Shown here: positions 43,475 through 52,780 of the stretch, piece after piece
How the letters are laid out: each line of letters opens with the position of its first letter
How positions within the stretch are numbered: position 1 is the first letter of the stretch
Assembly (NCBI RefSeq): GCF_016798325.1
Contig: NZ_JAERVO010000003.1
Coordinates: 391,608-455,607, forward strand
Direction: 5' to 3'
DNA length: 64,000 nt
DNA from: Marinobacter mangrovi
GTDB taxonomy: Bacteria > Pseudomonadota > Gammaproteobacteria > Pseudomonadales > Oleiphilaceae
Notes under the pieces: model-generated
The model's database searches: none
What the model was told of the DNA's origin: nothing
What the model saw: the letters and a program-made list of their open reading frames with translations, nothing else
Position numbers and translations under genes: made by a program

Positions 43475-43981
43475 ATGGCTAAGGAAGGTTCCGTTGCGCC
43501 AAAAGAGCGCATCAACATCAAGTATATCCCTGCAACTGGCGACCAACAGGCGGAAATGGAATTACCGCTGAAAATGTTTGTGGTCGGTGACTTCAAGGGA
43601 CACCCCGAAGAAACCTCGCTCGAAGAACGTCAGAGCATTTCCGTCGACAAGAACAACTTCCAGTCCGTGATGAAAGAAGCCGGTCTGAAGCTGTCCACGA
43701 CGGTATCCAATCGCCTCGAAGACGACGCCGACGACCTGCCGGTCAACCTCGAAATCGGCAGTCTTTCCGATTTTTCCCCCGACAGCATCGCCCGCCAGGT
43801 GCCTGAGCTGCGCAAGCTGATCGAGCTGCGTGAAGCGCTGATGGCGCTGAAAGGCCCGCTGGGTAACGTGCCGGCGTTCCGCACCAAGCTGCAGGAACTG
43901 CTCGACAACGATGAAGCCCGCGAGAAGCTGCTGGCCGAGCTGGAGCTGGCCACGGGCGAAAGCGAGCCGGAAGCCGGCTGA
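43475..43981 (+). CDS. tssB: TssB, type VI sheath small subunit (VipA)
   Basis: A 168-residue sheath subunit. It has INIKYIPATGDQQAEMELPLKM, VGDFKG, then SFSDFSPDSIARQVPELRKL-type segment (here SLSDFSPDSIARQVPEL). With TssC it forms the contractile sheath around the Hcp tube. It is the first gene of the T6SS cluster, 120 bases before tssC. Confidence 0.96.
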   Translation: MAKEGSVAPKERINIKYIPATGDQQAEMELPLKMFVVGDFKGHPEETSLEERQSISVDKNNFQSVMKEAGLKLSTTVSNRLEDDADDLPVNLEIGSLSDFSPDSIARQVPELRKLIELREALMALKGPLGNVPAFRTKLQELLDNDEAREKLLAELELATGESEPEAG

Positions 43982-44035
43982 TTCGAGCCGACGTCTCACT
44001 GAACCGGCGACCGGACTGAATCCCCCAATCGCTGA

Positions 44036-44048
44036 CCGCAGGATGCGG
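44036..44048 (+). promoter_or_regulatory. GGA hairpin in the tssB-tssC spacer (candidate CsrA/RsmA site)
   Basis: CCGC (44036-44039), AGGAT loop (44040-44044), and GCGG (44045-44048) form a perfect 4 bp stem with GGA in the loop. The tssC Shine-Dalgarno (AGGGATGT, 44091-44098) also has GGA and resembles the CsrA core AGGAUGU. Confidence 0.45.
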
Positions 44049-44101
44049 GCAGGCCGGCTCGCCTTTATCCGAAGACCCAATACGTACTGAAGGGATGTGG
44101 T

Positions 44102-45580
44102 ATGTCTGATACAGCTGTACAGCAGTCCGCCGCGACCGAAGCCGCCGAGGGTTCCCTCCTCGATCAGGTCATGGCCAACAGCCGGATGCAACCGGCGGAT
44201 GAAGGGTACGATGTGGCGCGCCGAGGCGTCGCGACGTTTATTGCCAACCTGCTGAAAAGCGATGAGAAAGGCCAGCCGGTCAACAAGGCGCTGGTAGACC
44301 AGATGGTCGTCGAACTCGACCGCAAGATCAGCGCGCAGATGGACGAAGTCCTGCACGCCCCGGAGCTGCAGGAGCTGGAATCCTCCTGGCGCGGCCTGAA
44401 GCTGATGGTCGACCGCACCGATTTCCGCGAGAACATCAAGGTCGATATCCTGCACGCCACCAAGGCGGAACTGCTGGAAGACTTCGAGTTCGCGCCGGAC
44501 GTCACCCAGACCGGTTTCTACAAGCACATCTACGCCAACGGCTACGGCCAGTTCGGCGGTGAGCCGGTCGGCGCCGTGGTGGGCAACTATGCCTTCACCC
44601 CGTCCTCACCGGACATGAAACTGCTGCAGTTTGTCTCCTCCGTCGGCGCCATGGCGCACGCCCCGTTCCTGTCGTCCGTGGCACCGACCTTCTTCGGTGT
44701 GGACAGCTTCCAGGAACTGCCGGCGATCAAGGAGCTGGCCGACGTCTTCGAAGGTCCGCGCTACGCCAAGTGGCGTTCCCTGCGTGAGTCCGAAGACGCC
44801 CGCTACCTGGGTCTGACCGCGCCGCGCTTCCTGCTGCGCACGCCGTACGACCCGGAAGAGAACCCGATCCGCAGCTTCAACTACACCGAAGACGTCAGCG
44901 GCGACCACGAGCATTACCTGTGGGGCAACACCGCCTACCTGCTGGCGACCCGTCTGACCGACAGCTTCGCCAAGTACCGCTGGTGCCCGAACATCATCGG
45001 CCCGCAGAGCGGTGGTGCGGTGGAAGACCTGCCGGTGCACCTGTACGAGTCCTTCGGCCAGCTGGAAGCCAAGATCCCGACCGAGGTGCTGATCACCGAC
45101 CGTCGTGAATACGAACTGGCGGACGAAGGTTTCATCGCCCTGACCATGCGCAAAGGCAGTGACAACGCGGCCTTCTTCTCGGCCAACTCCGTGCAGAAAC
45201 CGAAGGTGTTCCCCAACACCAAGGAAGGCAAGGAAGCCGAGACCAACTACAAGCTGGGCACCCAGCTGCCGTACATGTTCATCATCAATCGCCTGGCCCA
45301 CTACATCAAGGTGCTGCAGCGCGAGCAGATCGGTTCCTGGAAAGAACGTCAGGATCTCGAGCGCGAGCTGAACACCTGGATCAAGCAGTACGTGGCCGAC
45401 CAGGAAAACCCGCCGGCGGAAGTTCGCAGCCGCCGTCCGCTGCGCGCCGCCCAGGTGACCGTGGCCGACGTCGAAGGCGATCCGGGCTGGTACCAGGTTT
45501 CCCTGGCGGTCCGTCCGCACTTCAAGTACATGGGTGCCAACTTCGAGCTGTCTCTGGTGGGACGCCTCGACAAGGAGTAA
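44102..45580 (+). CDS. tssC: TssC, type VI sheath large subunit (VipB)
   Basis: A 492-residue sheath subunit with family segments such as LQELESSWRGLKLMVDRTDF, the FLSSVAPTFFG region, and WCPNIIGPQSGGAVEDLPV. The C-terminus ends in the family pattern (GANFELSLVGRLDKE). It interlocks with TssB. It is followed after three bases by tssE. Confidence 0.97.
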   Translation: MSDTAVQQSAATEAAEGSLLDQVMANSRMQPADEGYDVARRGVATFIANLLKSDEKGQPVNKALVDQMVVELDRKISAQMDEVLHAPELQELESSWRGLKLMVDRTDFRENIKVDILHATKAELLEDFEFAPDVTQTGFYKHIYANGYGQFGGEPVGAVVGNYAFTPSSPDMKLLQFVSSVGAMAHAPFLSSVAPTFFGVDSFQELPAIKELADVFEGPRYAKWRSLRESEDARYLGLTAPRFLLRTPYDPEENPIRSFNYTEDVSGDHEHYLWGNTAYLLATRLTDSFAKYRWCPNIIGPQSGGAVEDLPVHLYESFGQLEAKIPTEVLITDRREYELADEGFIALTMRKGSDNAAFFSANSVQKPKVFPNTKEGKEAETNYKLGTQLPYMFIINRLAHYIKVLQREQIGSWKERQDLERELNTWIKQYVADQENPPAEVRSRRPLRAAQVTVADVEGDPGWYQVSLAVRPHFKYMGANFELSLVGRLDKE

Positions 45581-45583
45581 GTC

Positions 45584-46024
45584 GTGAGCTGGGACACCGG
45601 TGACCACGGTGTTCAGGCCTCTCGGGGCAGCCTGTTCGAACGACTTGATCAGGCTGCCCAGCCCGCAGGGACTGCAATGGGCGAATCCACCGGTGTGGTG
45701 GACTCCATCAAACGGCATCTGGTTCGGCTGCTCAACGCCCATCCGGGCAACAGCGCCAGTGCACCGGCCCTCGGGCTGGTGGACTTCAACGATGCCACCC
45801 TCGGCACCCAGGACCTGAACATCCGGATCCGCAGCGCGATCCGGCATTGTATCGAGCACTACGAACCGCGCGTGAAGCGCGTCGATGTGGCGACTTTGCC
45901 GGACGACTCGGACCCGTTGCAACTACGCTTCCAGGTCACCGTCCACCTGCGCGTGGATGACGTCGAAGAGCGAGCCACGATCGATCTTCTGTTGGACGAC
46001 AAACGCTATTACCGCGTGGTGTAA
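45584..46024 (+). CDS. tssE: TssE, baseplate gp25-like protein
   Basis: A 146-residue gp25-like baseplate protein. The conserved core is SIKRHLVRLLNAHPGNS, GLVDFNDATLG and the C-terminal YEPRVKRVDV. It starts with GTG, three bases after tssC. It initiates sheath polymerisation on the baseplate with TssF and TssG. Confidence 0.94.
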   Translation: MSWDTGDHGVQASRGSLFERLDQAAQPAGTAMGESTGVVDSIKRHLVRLLNAHPGNSASAPALGLVDFNDATLGTQDLNIRIRSAIRHCIEHYEPRVKRVDVATLPDDSDPLQLRFQVTVHLRVDDVEERATIDLLLDDKRYYRVV

Positions 46025-46028
46025 CGTC

Positions 46029-47807
46029 GTGAAGTTAAACAGATTCTATCGGGATGAACTGAATTTCCTGCGCCTGCAGGGGCGCGAGTTTGCCGAGGCC
46101 CATCCTCAGCTGACCCGCTTCCTGTCGGAACAGAGTACCGATCCGGATGTGGAGCGCCTGCTGGAAGGCTTCGCATTCCTGACCGGGAAACTGCGGGAAA
46201 AGGTGGAGGACGAGTTCCCGGAGCTGACGCACTCGCTGCTGAACATGCTCTGGCCGAACTACCTGCGCCCGGTCCCCAGTGCCACCATCATGCGCTTCGA
46301 TCCGCTGCTGCACGCCATCAGCGAGAAGCAGACGATTCCCAGCCACACGGAAGTGCGCAGTGGCATGGTGGGTGATCGGCGGGGCCAGACCCAGTGCCGC
46401 TTCCGCACCTGCCGGGACATTGCCATGTACCCGATGACCCTGGCGGACGCCCATGCCGAGCTGTCACGTGAGGTGTCGGCGGTGGAGCTGAGCCTGGCGA
46501 TGCACACCGACCAGCCCCTGTCGGAGCTGGGTATGGACAGCCTGCGTTTCTACCTGGGCGGCGATACGTTTACCGCGCAGACGCTTTACCTGTGGATGAA
46601 CCACTGTCTCGAGGCCGTTGAGATGGAGGTGGATGGCAAGGTGATCCGCCTGCCCAAGGACAGCCTGCGCCAGGTCGGGTTCGCGGCCGAGGACGCGATG
46701 CTGCCCTATCCGAAGAACGCGTACCCGGGCTATCGCATCCTGCAGGAGTACCTGAGTTTTCCCGAATCCTTCCATTTCATGGATCTGGTCGGACTGCAGA
46801 AGTACCTGCCGGCGATCCAGGCGGATGAGTTCAAGCTGCGTTTCCATTTCAACCGGACGCTGCCGCCGGACGCCAAGGTCCGAGCCGAGAACTTCCAGCT
46901 CTACTGCACTCCGGCGATCAACCTGTTCAGCCACGAGGCCGAGCCCATCGACCTCAACGGCCGGCAGACCGAATACCGCATGCAGCCGTCCAGCCGCTTC
47001 GTGTCCCACTACGAGATTTTCAGTGTGGACCAGGTGGAAGGCTGGCTCGACAATCCGGTCGGGCGGGAGCGGGGTGAGCCGCGCATTTACAGTGCGTTCG
47101 AGAGTTTTCAGCACCAGATCGAGCGCGATCGCAACCGGACGGCCCTGTATTACCGGGTCCGTGTGCGCGAGAGCGTGCGCGGTGACGGCTTCGATCACTA
47201 CATCTCATTCGTGCGCGGTGACGAACAACTGTGCCTCAATCAACACGAGGCCATTTCGGTGACCGTCACCTGCACCAACCGTCAGCTGCCGAACCAGCTG
47301 GCGATCGGGGATATCTGCGAGGCGACCCAGAGCACGCCGGCGTTCGCCACTTTCCGCAACATCACCCGGCCGACGGCGACGCTGCGGCCGACGCTGGATG
47401 GCAGCCTGCTGTGGACCCTGGTGTCCAACCTGTCGCTGAACTACCTGTCGCTGCTGGACGTGGACGCCCTGCGTTCGGTGCTGCGGGTCTATGACTTCCG
47501 CGCCCTGGTGGATCGCCAGGCGGAGCGGGTGTCGCAGCAGCGGTTGGCGGGCATCCAGAAGATCGACACCCAGCCGGTGGATCGCATGTATCGCGGCCTG
47601 CCGGTGCGGGGTATTCAGTCGACCCTGACGCTGGACCAGCAGTCTTTCGCCTCGGAAGGCGATCTTTACCTGTTCGGCACAGTTCTCAGCCATTTCTTTG
47701 CGCTTTACGCGAGTATTAATGCGTTTCACCTACTGGATGTGGTGAATTCCGAAAACCGGGAGCGGTACACATGGACGTTACGGACCGGGCAGCAGCCCCT
47801 GATGTAG
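46029..47807 (+). CDS. tssF: TssF, type VI baseplate protein
   Basis: A 592-residue TssF. Start is the GTG at 46029 (VKLNRFYRDELNFLRLQGREFA); a longer frame reaches back into tssE but does not match the family. The N-terminal segment with FLSEQSTDPDVERLLEGFAFL and DEFPELTHSLL is diagnostic. It overlaps tssG by 37 bases. Confidence 0.95.
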   Translation: MKLNRFYRDELNFLRLQGREFAEAHPQLTRFLSEQSTDPDVERLLEGFAFLTGKLREKVEDEFPELTHSLLNMLWPNYLRPVPSATIMRFDPLLHAISEKQTIPSHTEVRSGMVGDRRGQTQCRFRTCRDIAMYPMTLADAHAELSREVSAVELSLAMHTDQPLSELGMDSLRFYLGGDTFTAQTLYLWMNHCLEAVEMEVDGKVIRLPKDSLRQVGFAAEDAMLPYPKNAYPGYRILQEYLSFPESFHFMDLVGLQKYLPAIQADEFKLRFHFNRTLPPDAKVRAENFQLYCTPAINLFSHEAEPIDLNGRQTEYRMQPSSRFVSHYEIFSVDQVEGWLDNPVGRERGEPRIYSAFESFQHQIERDRNRTALYYRVRVRESVRGDGFDHYISFVRGDEQLCLNQHEAISVTVTCTNRQLPNQLAIGDICEATQSTPAFATFRNITRPTATLRPTLDGSLLWTLVSNLSLNYLSLLDVDALRSVLRVYDFRALVDRQAERVSQQRLAGIQKIDTQPVDRMYRGLPVRGIQSTLTLDQQSFASEGDLYLFGTVLSHFFALYASINAFHLLDVVNSENRERYTWTLRTGQQPLM

Positions 47808-48787
47808 CCGGCCTGCAGCCCGTCCTGGGGAACGCGCGCCGCTACAACTTCTTTCAACTGGTCGACCTGATCCATCGCCTGCACGGCGACGATCTGGAGC
47901 GGGCCACCGACGACGCGCCGCAGCATGAGCGGATCCGCTTCTCGTCGGCCGCCGGCCTGGGTTTCCCGGCCAGCGACGTGCTGTCGGCCGGGCTGCCGGA
48001 GCACGAGTACGCGCCGTACCAGATGGAAGTCAGCTTCCTGGGCCTGCATGGCTCCCAGTCGCCGCTGCCGGGCTACTACCTGGAAGAGCTGGCCTGGGAA
48101 TACGGTCAGCAGTCGGGACTGCGGCGTTACTTCCTGGATTTCTTCAACCACCGGCTGGTGACCCTGTTCCACCGGGTCTGGCGCAAGTACCGCTACTACG
48201 TGCGCTTCCAGCCGGGCGCCAGCGACGCCTTCTCCGAGCACGTGTTCTCGCTGGTGGGCCTGGGCGACAGCGACCTGCGCGGCGATACCCCGATCAACTG
48301 GTCGAAGATGCTCTCCTACGCCGGCCTGATGGCCGGGCGCAGTCGTTCGCCGGAGGTCGTCAGCGGCATCGTGGCGCACTGCTTCGATCTGCCGGATGTG
48401 GAGATCGAGCCCTGGGTGCTGCGCAAAGTCGCCATCCCCGCCGACCAGCAGACCCAACTGGGCCGGGCCAACGGCTGCCTGGGGCAGGAGACCCTGGTGG
48501 GCGACCGCATCCGTGACCGCAGCGGCAAGTTCATCCTGCGACTCAAGAGCCTGAGCCGCGAGCGTTTCATGGACTTCCTGCCCAACGGCCAGGACCACCA
48601 GAGCCTGGTCAAGCTGGTCGAGTTCAGCATGCGCGAGCAGCTGGCCTTCGACCTTGAACTGGAAATCCGGTCCGACGACGTCGAACCCATGCAACTGGGC
48701 AAGGATGTCCGGCTGGGTTGGACCACTTTCGTTAACCCAACGCCGGGCGTGCCACAGCAGGCCGTCCGTCTCCAGATCCGGCGGTGA
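47771..48787 (+). CDS. tssG: TssG, type VI baseplate protein
   Basis: A 338-residue TssG, with YNFFQLVDLIHRLHG near the N-terminus, FLGLHGSQSPLPGYYLEEL in the middle and LGWTTFVNP near the C-terminus. It pairs with two TssF in each baseplate wedge. It starts inside tssF. Confidence 0.95.
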   Translation: MDVTDRAAAPDVAGLQPVLGNARRYNFFQLVDLIHRLHGDDLERATDDAPQHERIRFSSAAGLGFPASDVLSAGLPEHEYAPYQMEVSFLGLHGSQSPLPGYYLEELAWEYGQQSGLRRYFLDFFNHRLVTLFHRVWRKYRYYVRFQPGASDAFSEHVFSLVGLGDSDLRGDTPINWSKMLSYAGLMAGRSRSPEVVSGIVAHCFDLPDVEIEPWVLRKVAIPADQQTQLGRANGCLGQETLVGDRIRDRSGKFILRLKSLSRERFMDFLPNGQDHQSLVKLVEFSMREQLAFDLELEIRSDDVEPMQLGKDVRLGWTTFVNPTPGVPQQAVRLQIRR

Positions 48788-48790
48788 ATT

Positions 48791-50104
48791 ATGGACACAG
48801 CAACCAAGACACGCCTCAGACTGAGCATTTCCAACCCCGCGGACGTCGGCGTCAGCTCTGACCTGGGCTGCGACTTCGGCGAACGCGGCGGTTCCATCGG
48901 CTCGGCCGACAGCGACACCTGGCGCTTGTCGCCGCACCGTACCGGCGTGTTGCCCGGCCACACCGAAATCCGCTGGATCGACGGCCACTACTGCGTCATT
49001 GACCGCTCCGGCCGCACCTACGTCAACAGCGGCAGCATGCCGGTGGGACGCGGGCGCCGGGCAAGGCTGATGGACGGCGACCGGCTGCGGGTGGGCAACT
49101 ACCTGCTGCTGGTGGATCTGATCGAAGGCGACGAGCCTACCTCGATTCCCCTCGACCAGGCGGCGGACGATCCCACCCTGGTGAACGCGCCGGAAGGCGA
49201 ACTGGCGGAATACGAGCCGGAAAAACCCCAGCGGGCCAACCCTCTGGATCACCTGGACCCGACTCCGACCGAGCGGGAACAGCGCGATCCGATGGACGGC
49301 TTCCGCTATCAGGACCGGGACCTGGCCGCCGAGCAGGAACGCAAGCTGCTCGACGACGATCCGGAGTGGTACGGAACACCCCCGGAAGCCAGCGACCCCT
49401 ACATGGACGAACGGGAGCGGGCCCTGCGCCTGCCCGTCATTAACGGAGGACAGCGGCGCATGGACGACGACCGCACCGATATCAGCCGTGGCGACGCCAC
49501 GGAGCAGAGCCGACAGCACATCAGTGGCGCGCCGCTGATGCGCGGACTCGACAGCGACATCCGCTTCGACAACAGCGACGCCATGCAGGGCTTCCTGGAA
49601 GAAGCCGGCCGCACCATCAAGGCCACGATCCAGGGGCTGCTGGAACTGCACCAGCGGGAAGACAGTCGCCACCAGGCGCTGCGCACCCGCCTGCAGCCGA
49701 TCGAGGACAACCCGCTGCGGCTGGGCCAGGACTACGGGCAGGTGATGGATACCCTGTTCGCGGGCGAACGCAGCCCCGTGCATCTGTCGGCCCCGGCCGC
49801 GGTCACCGAGAGCCTGACCGGCCTGCGTCATCACCAGCTGGCCACCCAGGCGGCCATCAGCGAAGCGCTGGACGCCATCCTGCATGCTTTCTCGCCGGAC
49901 AACCTGCTGAAGCGCTTCCACGGCTATCGCCGGTCCCTGAAACCCGGCGAGAGCGAGCCGGCCTGGGCCTGGGAAATGTACACCCACTATTACGAGGAGC
50001 TGAGCTCCAGCCGTCAGCGCGGCTTTGAGCGTCTGTTCGCTGAAGTGTTCGAGCAGGCCTACGACCACCACCTGAGAAAACTGCAGCGGGAGGCCACCCT
50101 GTGA
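48791..50104 (+). CDS. tagH: TagH, FHA-domain T6SS accessory protein
   Basis: A 437-residue protein with an N-terminal FHA-like domain (about residues 5-112) and a C-terminal helical T6SS domain (about 250-437). The FHA segment reads GGSIGSADSDTWRL and LPGHTEIRW, lacking the usual Gly-Arg and Ser-x-x-His phosphopeptide residues. Between lies an acidic, Arg/Glu/Asp-rich linker. It overlaps tssJ by four bases. No PpkA/PppA genes are seen in the window. Confidence 0.85.
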   Translation: MDTATKTRLRLSISNPADVGVSSDLGCDFGERGGSIGSADSDTWRLSPHRTGVLPGHTEIRWIDGHYCVIDRSGRTYVNSGSMPVGRGRRARLMDGDRLRVGNYLLLVDLIEGDEPTSIPLDQAADDPTLVNAPEGELAEYEPEKPQRANPLDHLDPTPTEREQRDPMDGFRYQDRDLAAEQERKLLDDDPEWYGTPPEASDPYMDERERALRLPVINGGQRRMDDDRTDISRGDATEQSRQHISGAPLMRGLDSDIRFDNSDAMQGFLEEAGRTIKATIQGLLELHQREDSRHQALRTRLQPIEDNPLRLGQDYGQVMDTLFAGERSPVHLSAPAAVTESLTGLRHHQLATQAAISEALDAILHAFSPDNLLKRFHGYRRSLKPGESEPAWAWEMYTHYYEELSSSRQRGFERLFAEVFEQAYDHHLRKLQREATL

Positions 50105-50631
50105 AAATCGCCCACTCACTCCTGTTACTGGCCCTGATCGGCCTGACCGGCTGCAGCGGCCCGTTCAAGGCCGTGTCCAAGACCGCCCAGGTGGTCTGGG
50201 ATCCGGACATCCCGGTCGGTGAACCGGAGGACCGGCCCTCGACGGTGGACCTGGCGATGCTGGCCGAGCCGGACATGAACCCGAACGACGCCATGCAGCC
50301 GGCCCCCATGAACTTCCAGATCATCCAGATGGAAGACAGTTCCATGATGTTGGCCGCGGATTTCGACCAGATCACCGAAGATCTCGAAGACGCGCTGGGC
50401 GCCAACTACATCGACCACAGCGACTATTCGATGGTGCCAGGCCAGTTCAAGTACATCGAACCGTTCGAGATTGATTCGGACACCCGGTACATCGGCGTGG
50501 TGGCGTTCTACGCCTTTCCCAACGAGTCCCAGTGGAAAAAGGTGGTCAAGGTGGAGCCCGAGGGCGGCCAGTACCACATCCTGGTGAACCTGCGGGAACG
50601 CGAAGTCATGATGCAGAAGGCGGACAAGTAA
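50101..50631 (+). CDS. tssJ: TssJ, outer-membrane lipoprotein of the T6SS membrane complex
   Basis: A 176-residue lipoprotein with lipobox LTGC ending at Cys18 and a beta-sandwich domain pattern. It anchors the TssM periplasmic end to the outer membrane. The start is GTG overlapping the tagH stop, and it is three bases before tssK. Confidence 0.92.
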   Translation: MKIAHSLLLLALIGLTGCSGPFKAVSKTAQVVWDPDIPVGEPEDRPSTVDLAMLAEPDMNPNDAMQPAPMNFQIIQMEDSSMMLAADFDQITEDLEDALGANYIDHSDYSMVPGQFKYIEPFEIDSDTRYIGVVAFYAFPNESQWKKVVKVEPEGGQYHILVNLREREVMMQKADK

Positions 50632-50633
50632 GT

Positions 50634-51968
50634 ATGTCGGGACAAAATCGCGTGGTCTGGAGTGACGGGCTGTTCATCAAGCCGCAGCACTTCCAGCAGC
50701 AACAACGGTACCTCGAGCAGCAGATCAACGAGCGGGCGTTCGCCGTGTCCGACTACCTCTATGGGTTCGGCGACCTGCAGCTCAATGACGAATACCTGAG
50801 CTTCGGCCGCATCGGCCTGGTGCGGGCCAACGGCATTTTCCCGGACGGCACCAGCTTTAACCTGCCGATGGAAGACGCCATGCCCGAGCCGCTGGAAATC
50901 ACCGACTCCTCGGTGGCCAACCAGGTGGTGTACCTGGCTCTGCCACTGGGCTCGGACAGCCTGCCGGAAATCGAGTGGCCGGAATCCGGCGTGTCGGCAC
51001 GCTTCCTGGCGGCCACCCAGGACATTCGCGACCTGCACTCCATCGACGGCGACCAGCACTCGATCGACATGGCCAAGGTGAAGCCCTGCCTGATGCTGGA
51101 GCGCGATGACCGTAGCGCCTACGCCGCGCTCGCCATCGGCCGCATCCTGGAAAAGCGCCCGGACGGCAGCCTGGTGATGGACGCCAGCTTCATGCCGACC
51201 ATGCTGAGCGTGCGGGCGGCGCCCAAGCTGCAGCGCTTCGTCGGCGAAATGGCCGGCCTGATGCGCGAACGCGCCAAGAACATCGCCGAACGGGTGGGGT
51301 CGCCCAACCAGGGCGGCGTCGCCGACGTGTCCGATTTCATGCTGCTGCAGATGCTCAACCGGGCCCATCCCCGCTTCATGCACCTGGCGCGGGTGCGTCA
51401 GCTGCATCCCGAGCGGCTCTATGAGGCCCTGCTGGAGCTGTGCGGCGAACTGGTGACCTTCACCGACGAAAACCGGCTGCCCAGCGAGTACACGCCCTAC
51501 GATCACGACCTGCCGGAGGCCTCGTTTGCGCCGCTGATGCAGGTGCTGCGCCAGTCCCTGAGCACGGTGCTTGAGCCGCGCGCCATGGCGATCCAGCTGC
51601 AGCAGCGCCAGTACGGTCTGACCGTGGCGCCGATCCAGGACAGCCAGCTCATGGGCCAGGCGGAATTCATCCTGGCGGTGCGCGCGGACATGCCCACCGA
51701 CGACCTGCGCAAGCAGTTCATCCAGCAGTGCAAGGTGGGTTCGGTGGAGAAGATCCGCGACCTCATCAGTCTGCAATTGCCGGGTGTGCCGCTGGTCCCG
51801 CTGCCGGTGGCACCGCGCCAGCTGCCGTACCACGCCGGCTTTACCTACTTCCAGCTCGATGCCCGCAGTCAGGCGTGGCAGATGCTGGACAACGCCAGCG
51901 GCTTCGCCTTCCACGTGGCGGGCGATTTCCCCGGCATCGAGATGCAGTTCTGGGCCATCAGGAGCTAG
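50634..51968 (+). CDS. tssK: TssK, type VI baseplate-membrane connector
   Basis: A 444-residue TssK. It begins MSGQNRVVWSDGLFIKPQHFQ, the usual TssK start, and includes the QQRYLEQQINERA segment. TssK links the baseplate to the TssLM complex. It starts three bases after tssJ; an in-frame start at 50532 overlaps tssJ and does not fit the family. Confidence 0.96.
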   Translation: MSGQNRVVWSDGLFIKPQHFQQQQRYLEQQINERAFAVSDYLYGFGDLQLNDEYLSFGRIGLVRANGIFPDGTSFNLPMEDAMPEPLEITDSSVANQVVYLALPLGSDSLPEIEWPESGVSARFLAATQDIRDLHSIDGDQHSIDMAKVKPCLMLERDDRSAYAALAIGRILEKRPDGSLVMDASFMPTMLSVRAAPKLQRFVGEMAGLMRERAKNIAERVGSPNQGGVADVSDFMLLQMLNRAHPRFMHLARVRQLHPERLYEALLELCGELVTFTDENRLPSEYTPYDHDLPEASFAPLMQVLRQSLSTVLEPRAMAIQLQQRQYGLTVAPIQDSQLMGQAEFILAVRADMPTDDLRKQFIQQCKVGSVEKIRDLISLQLPGVPLVPLPVAPRQLPYHAGFTYFQLDARSQAWQMLDNASGFAFHVAGDFPGIEMQFWAIRS

Positions 51969-51971
51969 ATC

Positions 51972-52766
51972 ATGGACGATTCCAGCGCAGTGGCAGCCCC
52001 GCAGGAGGATTCCTTCGGCAAGCTGCTGTTTGACGACAACCCCAACAGCGAAGTCACCGCCGACGAGACCTTCCGCCTGCGGGGCTACGAGAACAATCGC
52101 CTGGTGGACGCCGCCATCCCGCTGCTGGGCCTGGTGATCCGGGTGCGCCGGCTGGCGGATTTCAATCGCGTGCCCCAGCTCTACCAGCAGGTGGTGGACG
52201 AAATCACCGACATCGATCGGGAGCTGATCGAGCAGGGCTACGAACGCCCGACGGTGGTGGCCTACCGCTACGTGCTCTGCGCCTTCATCGACGAGGCGGT
52301 GTTGGGCACGGACTGGGGCGCCCACAGCGCCTGGTCTCAGCAGTCGCTCCTGTCCCGGTTCCATAACGAGACCTGGGGCGGGGAAAAGGTCTTCGCCATC
52401 CTCTCGCGGATGGAGCAGGAGCCGGACCGCTACCGGGACATGCTCGAGTTCATCTATGTGGCGCTGTGCCTCGGCTTCGAGGGCCGCTACAAGGTGATGG
52501 AAAACGGTCGCGACGAATACGAGCGCATCATAGCCGGCCTGCATCGCCAGATTGCCGACCTGCACGACGAGGAAACCCCGGAAACCCTGGGTAACGCGCT
52601 CGAGCACGTTACGCCGTCGCGCAACCGCTTCCGCACCGGCCTGCCGCTGTGGAGCATCTTCGGCGTGTTCGTGGCTGCCATGGTCACCGTCTACACCCTC
52701 TACGACATCGCACTGGATAAGCGCATCAAGGACGTGCTCAGTGTGCTGGCGCAACTCCCGAATTAG
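51972..52766 (+). CDS. tssL: TssL, DotU/IcmH-type membrane protein
   Basis: A 264-residue TssL with a cytoplasmic helical domain (conserved ALCAFIDEAVLGTDWG-like segment, here LCAFIDEAVLGTDWG) and one C-terminal helix (about 222-243). It lacks a periplasmic OmpA-like peptidoglycan-binding domain. It pairs with TssM and contacts TssK. Confidence 0.95.
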   Translation: MDDSSAVAAPQEDSFGKLLFDDNPNSEVTADETFRLRGYENNRLVDAAIPLLGLVIRVRRLADFNRVPQLYQQVVDEITDIDRELIEQGYERPTVVAYRYVLCAFIDEAVLGTDWGAHSAWSQQSLLSRFHNETWGGEKVFAILSRMEQEPDRYRDMLEFIYVALCLGFEGRYKVMENGRDEYERIIAGLHRQIADLHDEETPETLGNALEHVTPSRNRFRTGLPLWSIFGVFVAAMVTVYTLYDIALDKRIKDVLSVLAQLPN

Positions 52767-52780
52767 GACAAGGAGAGCAC

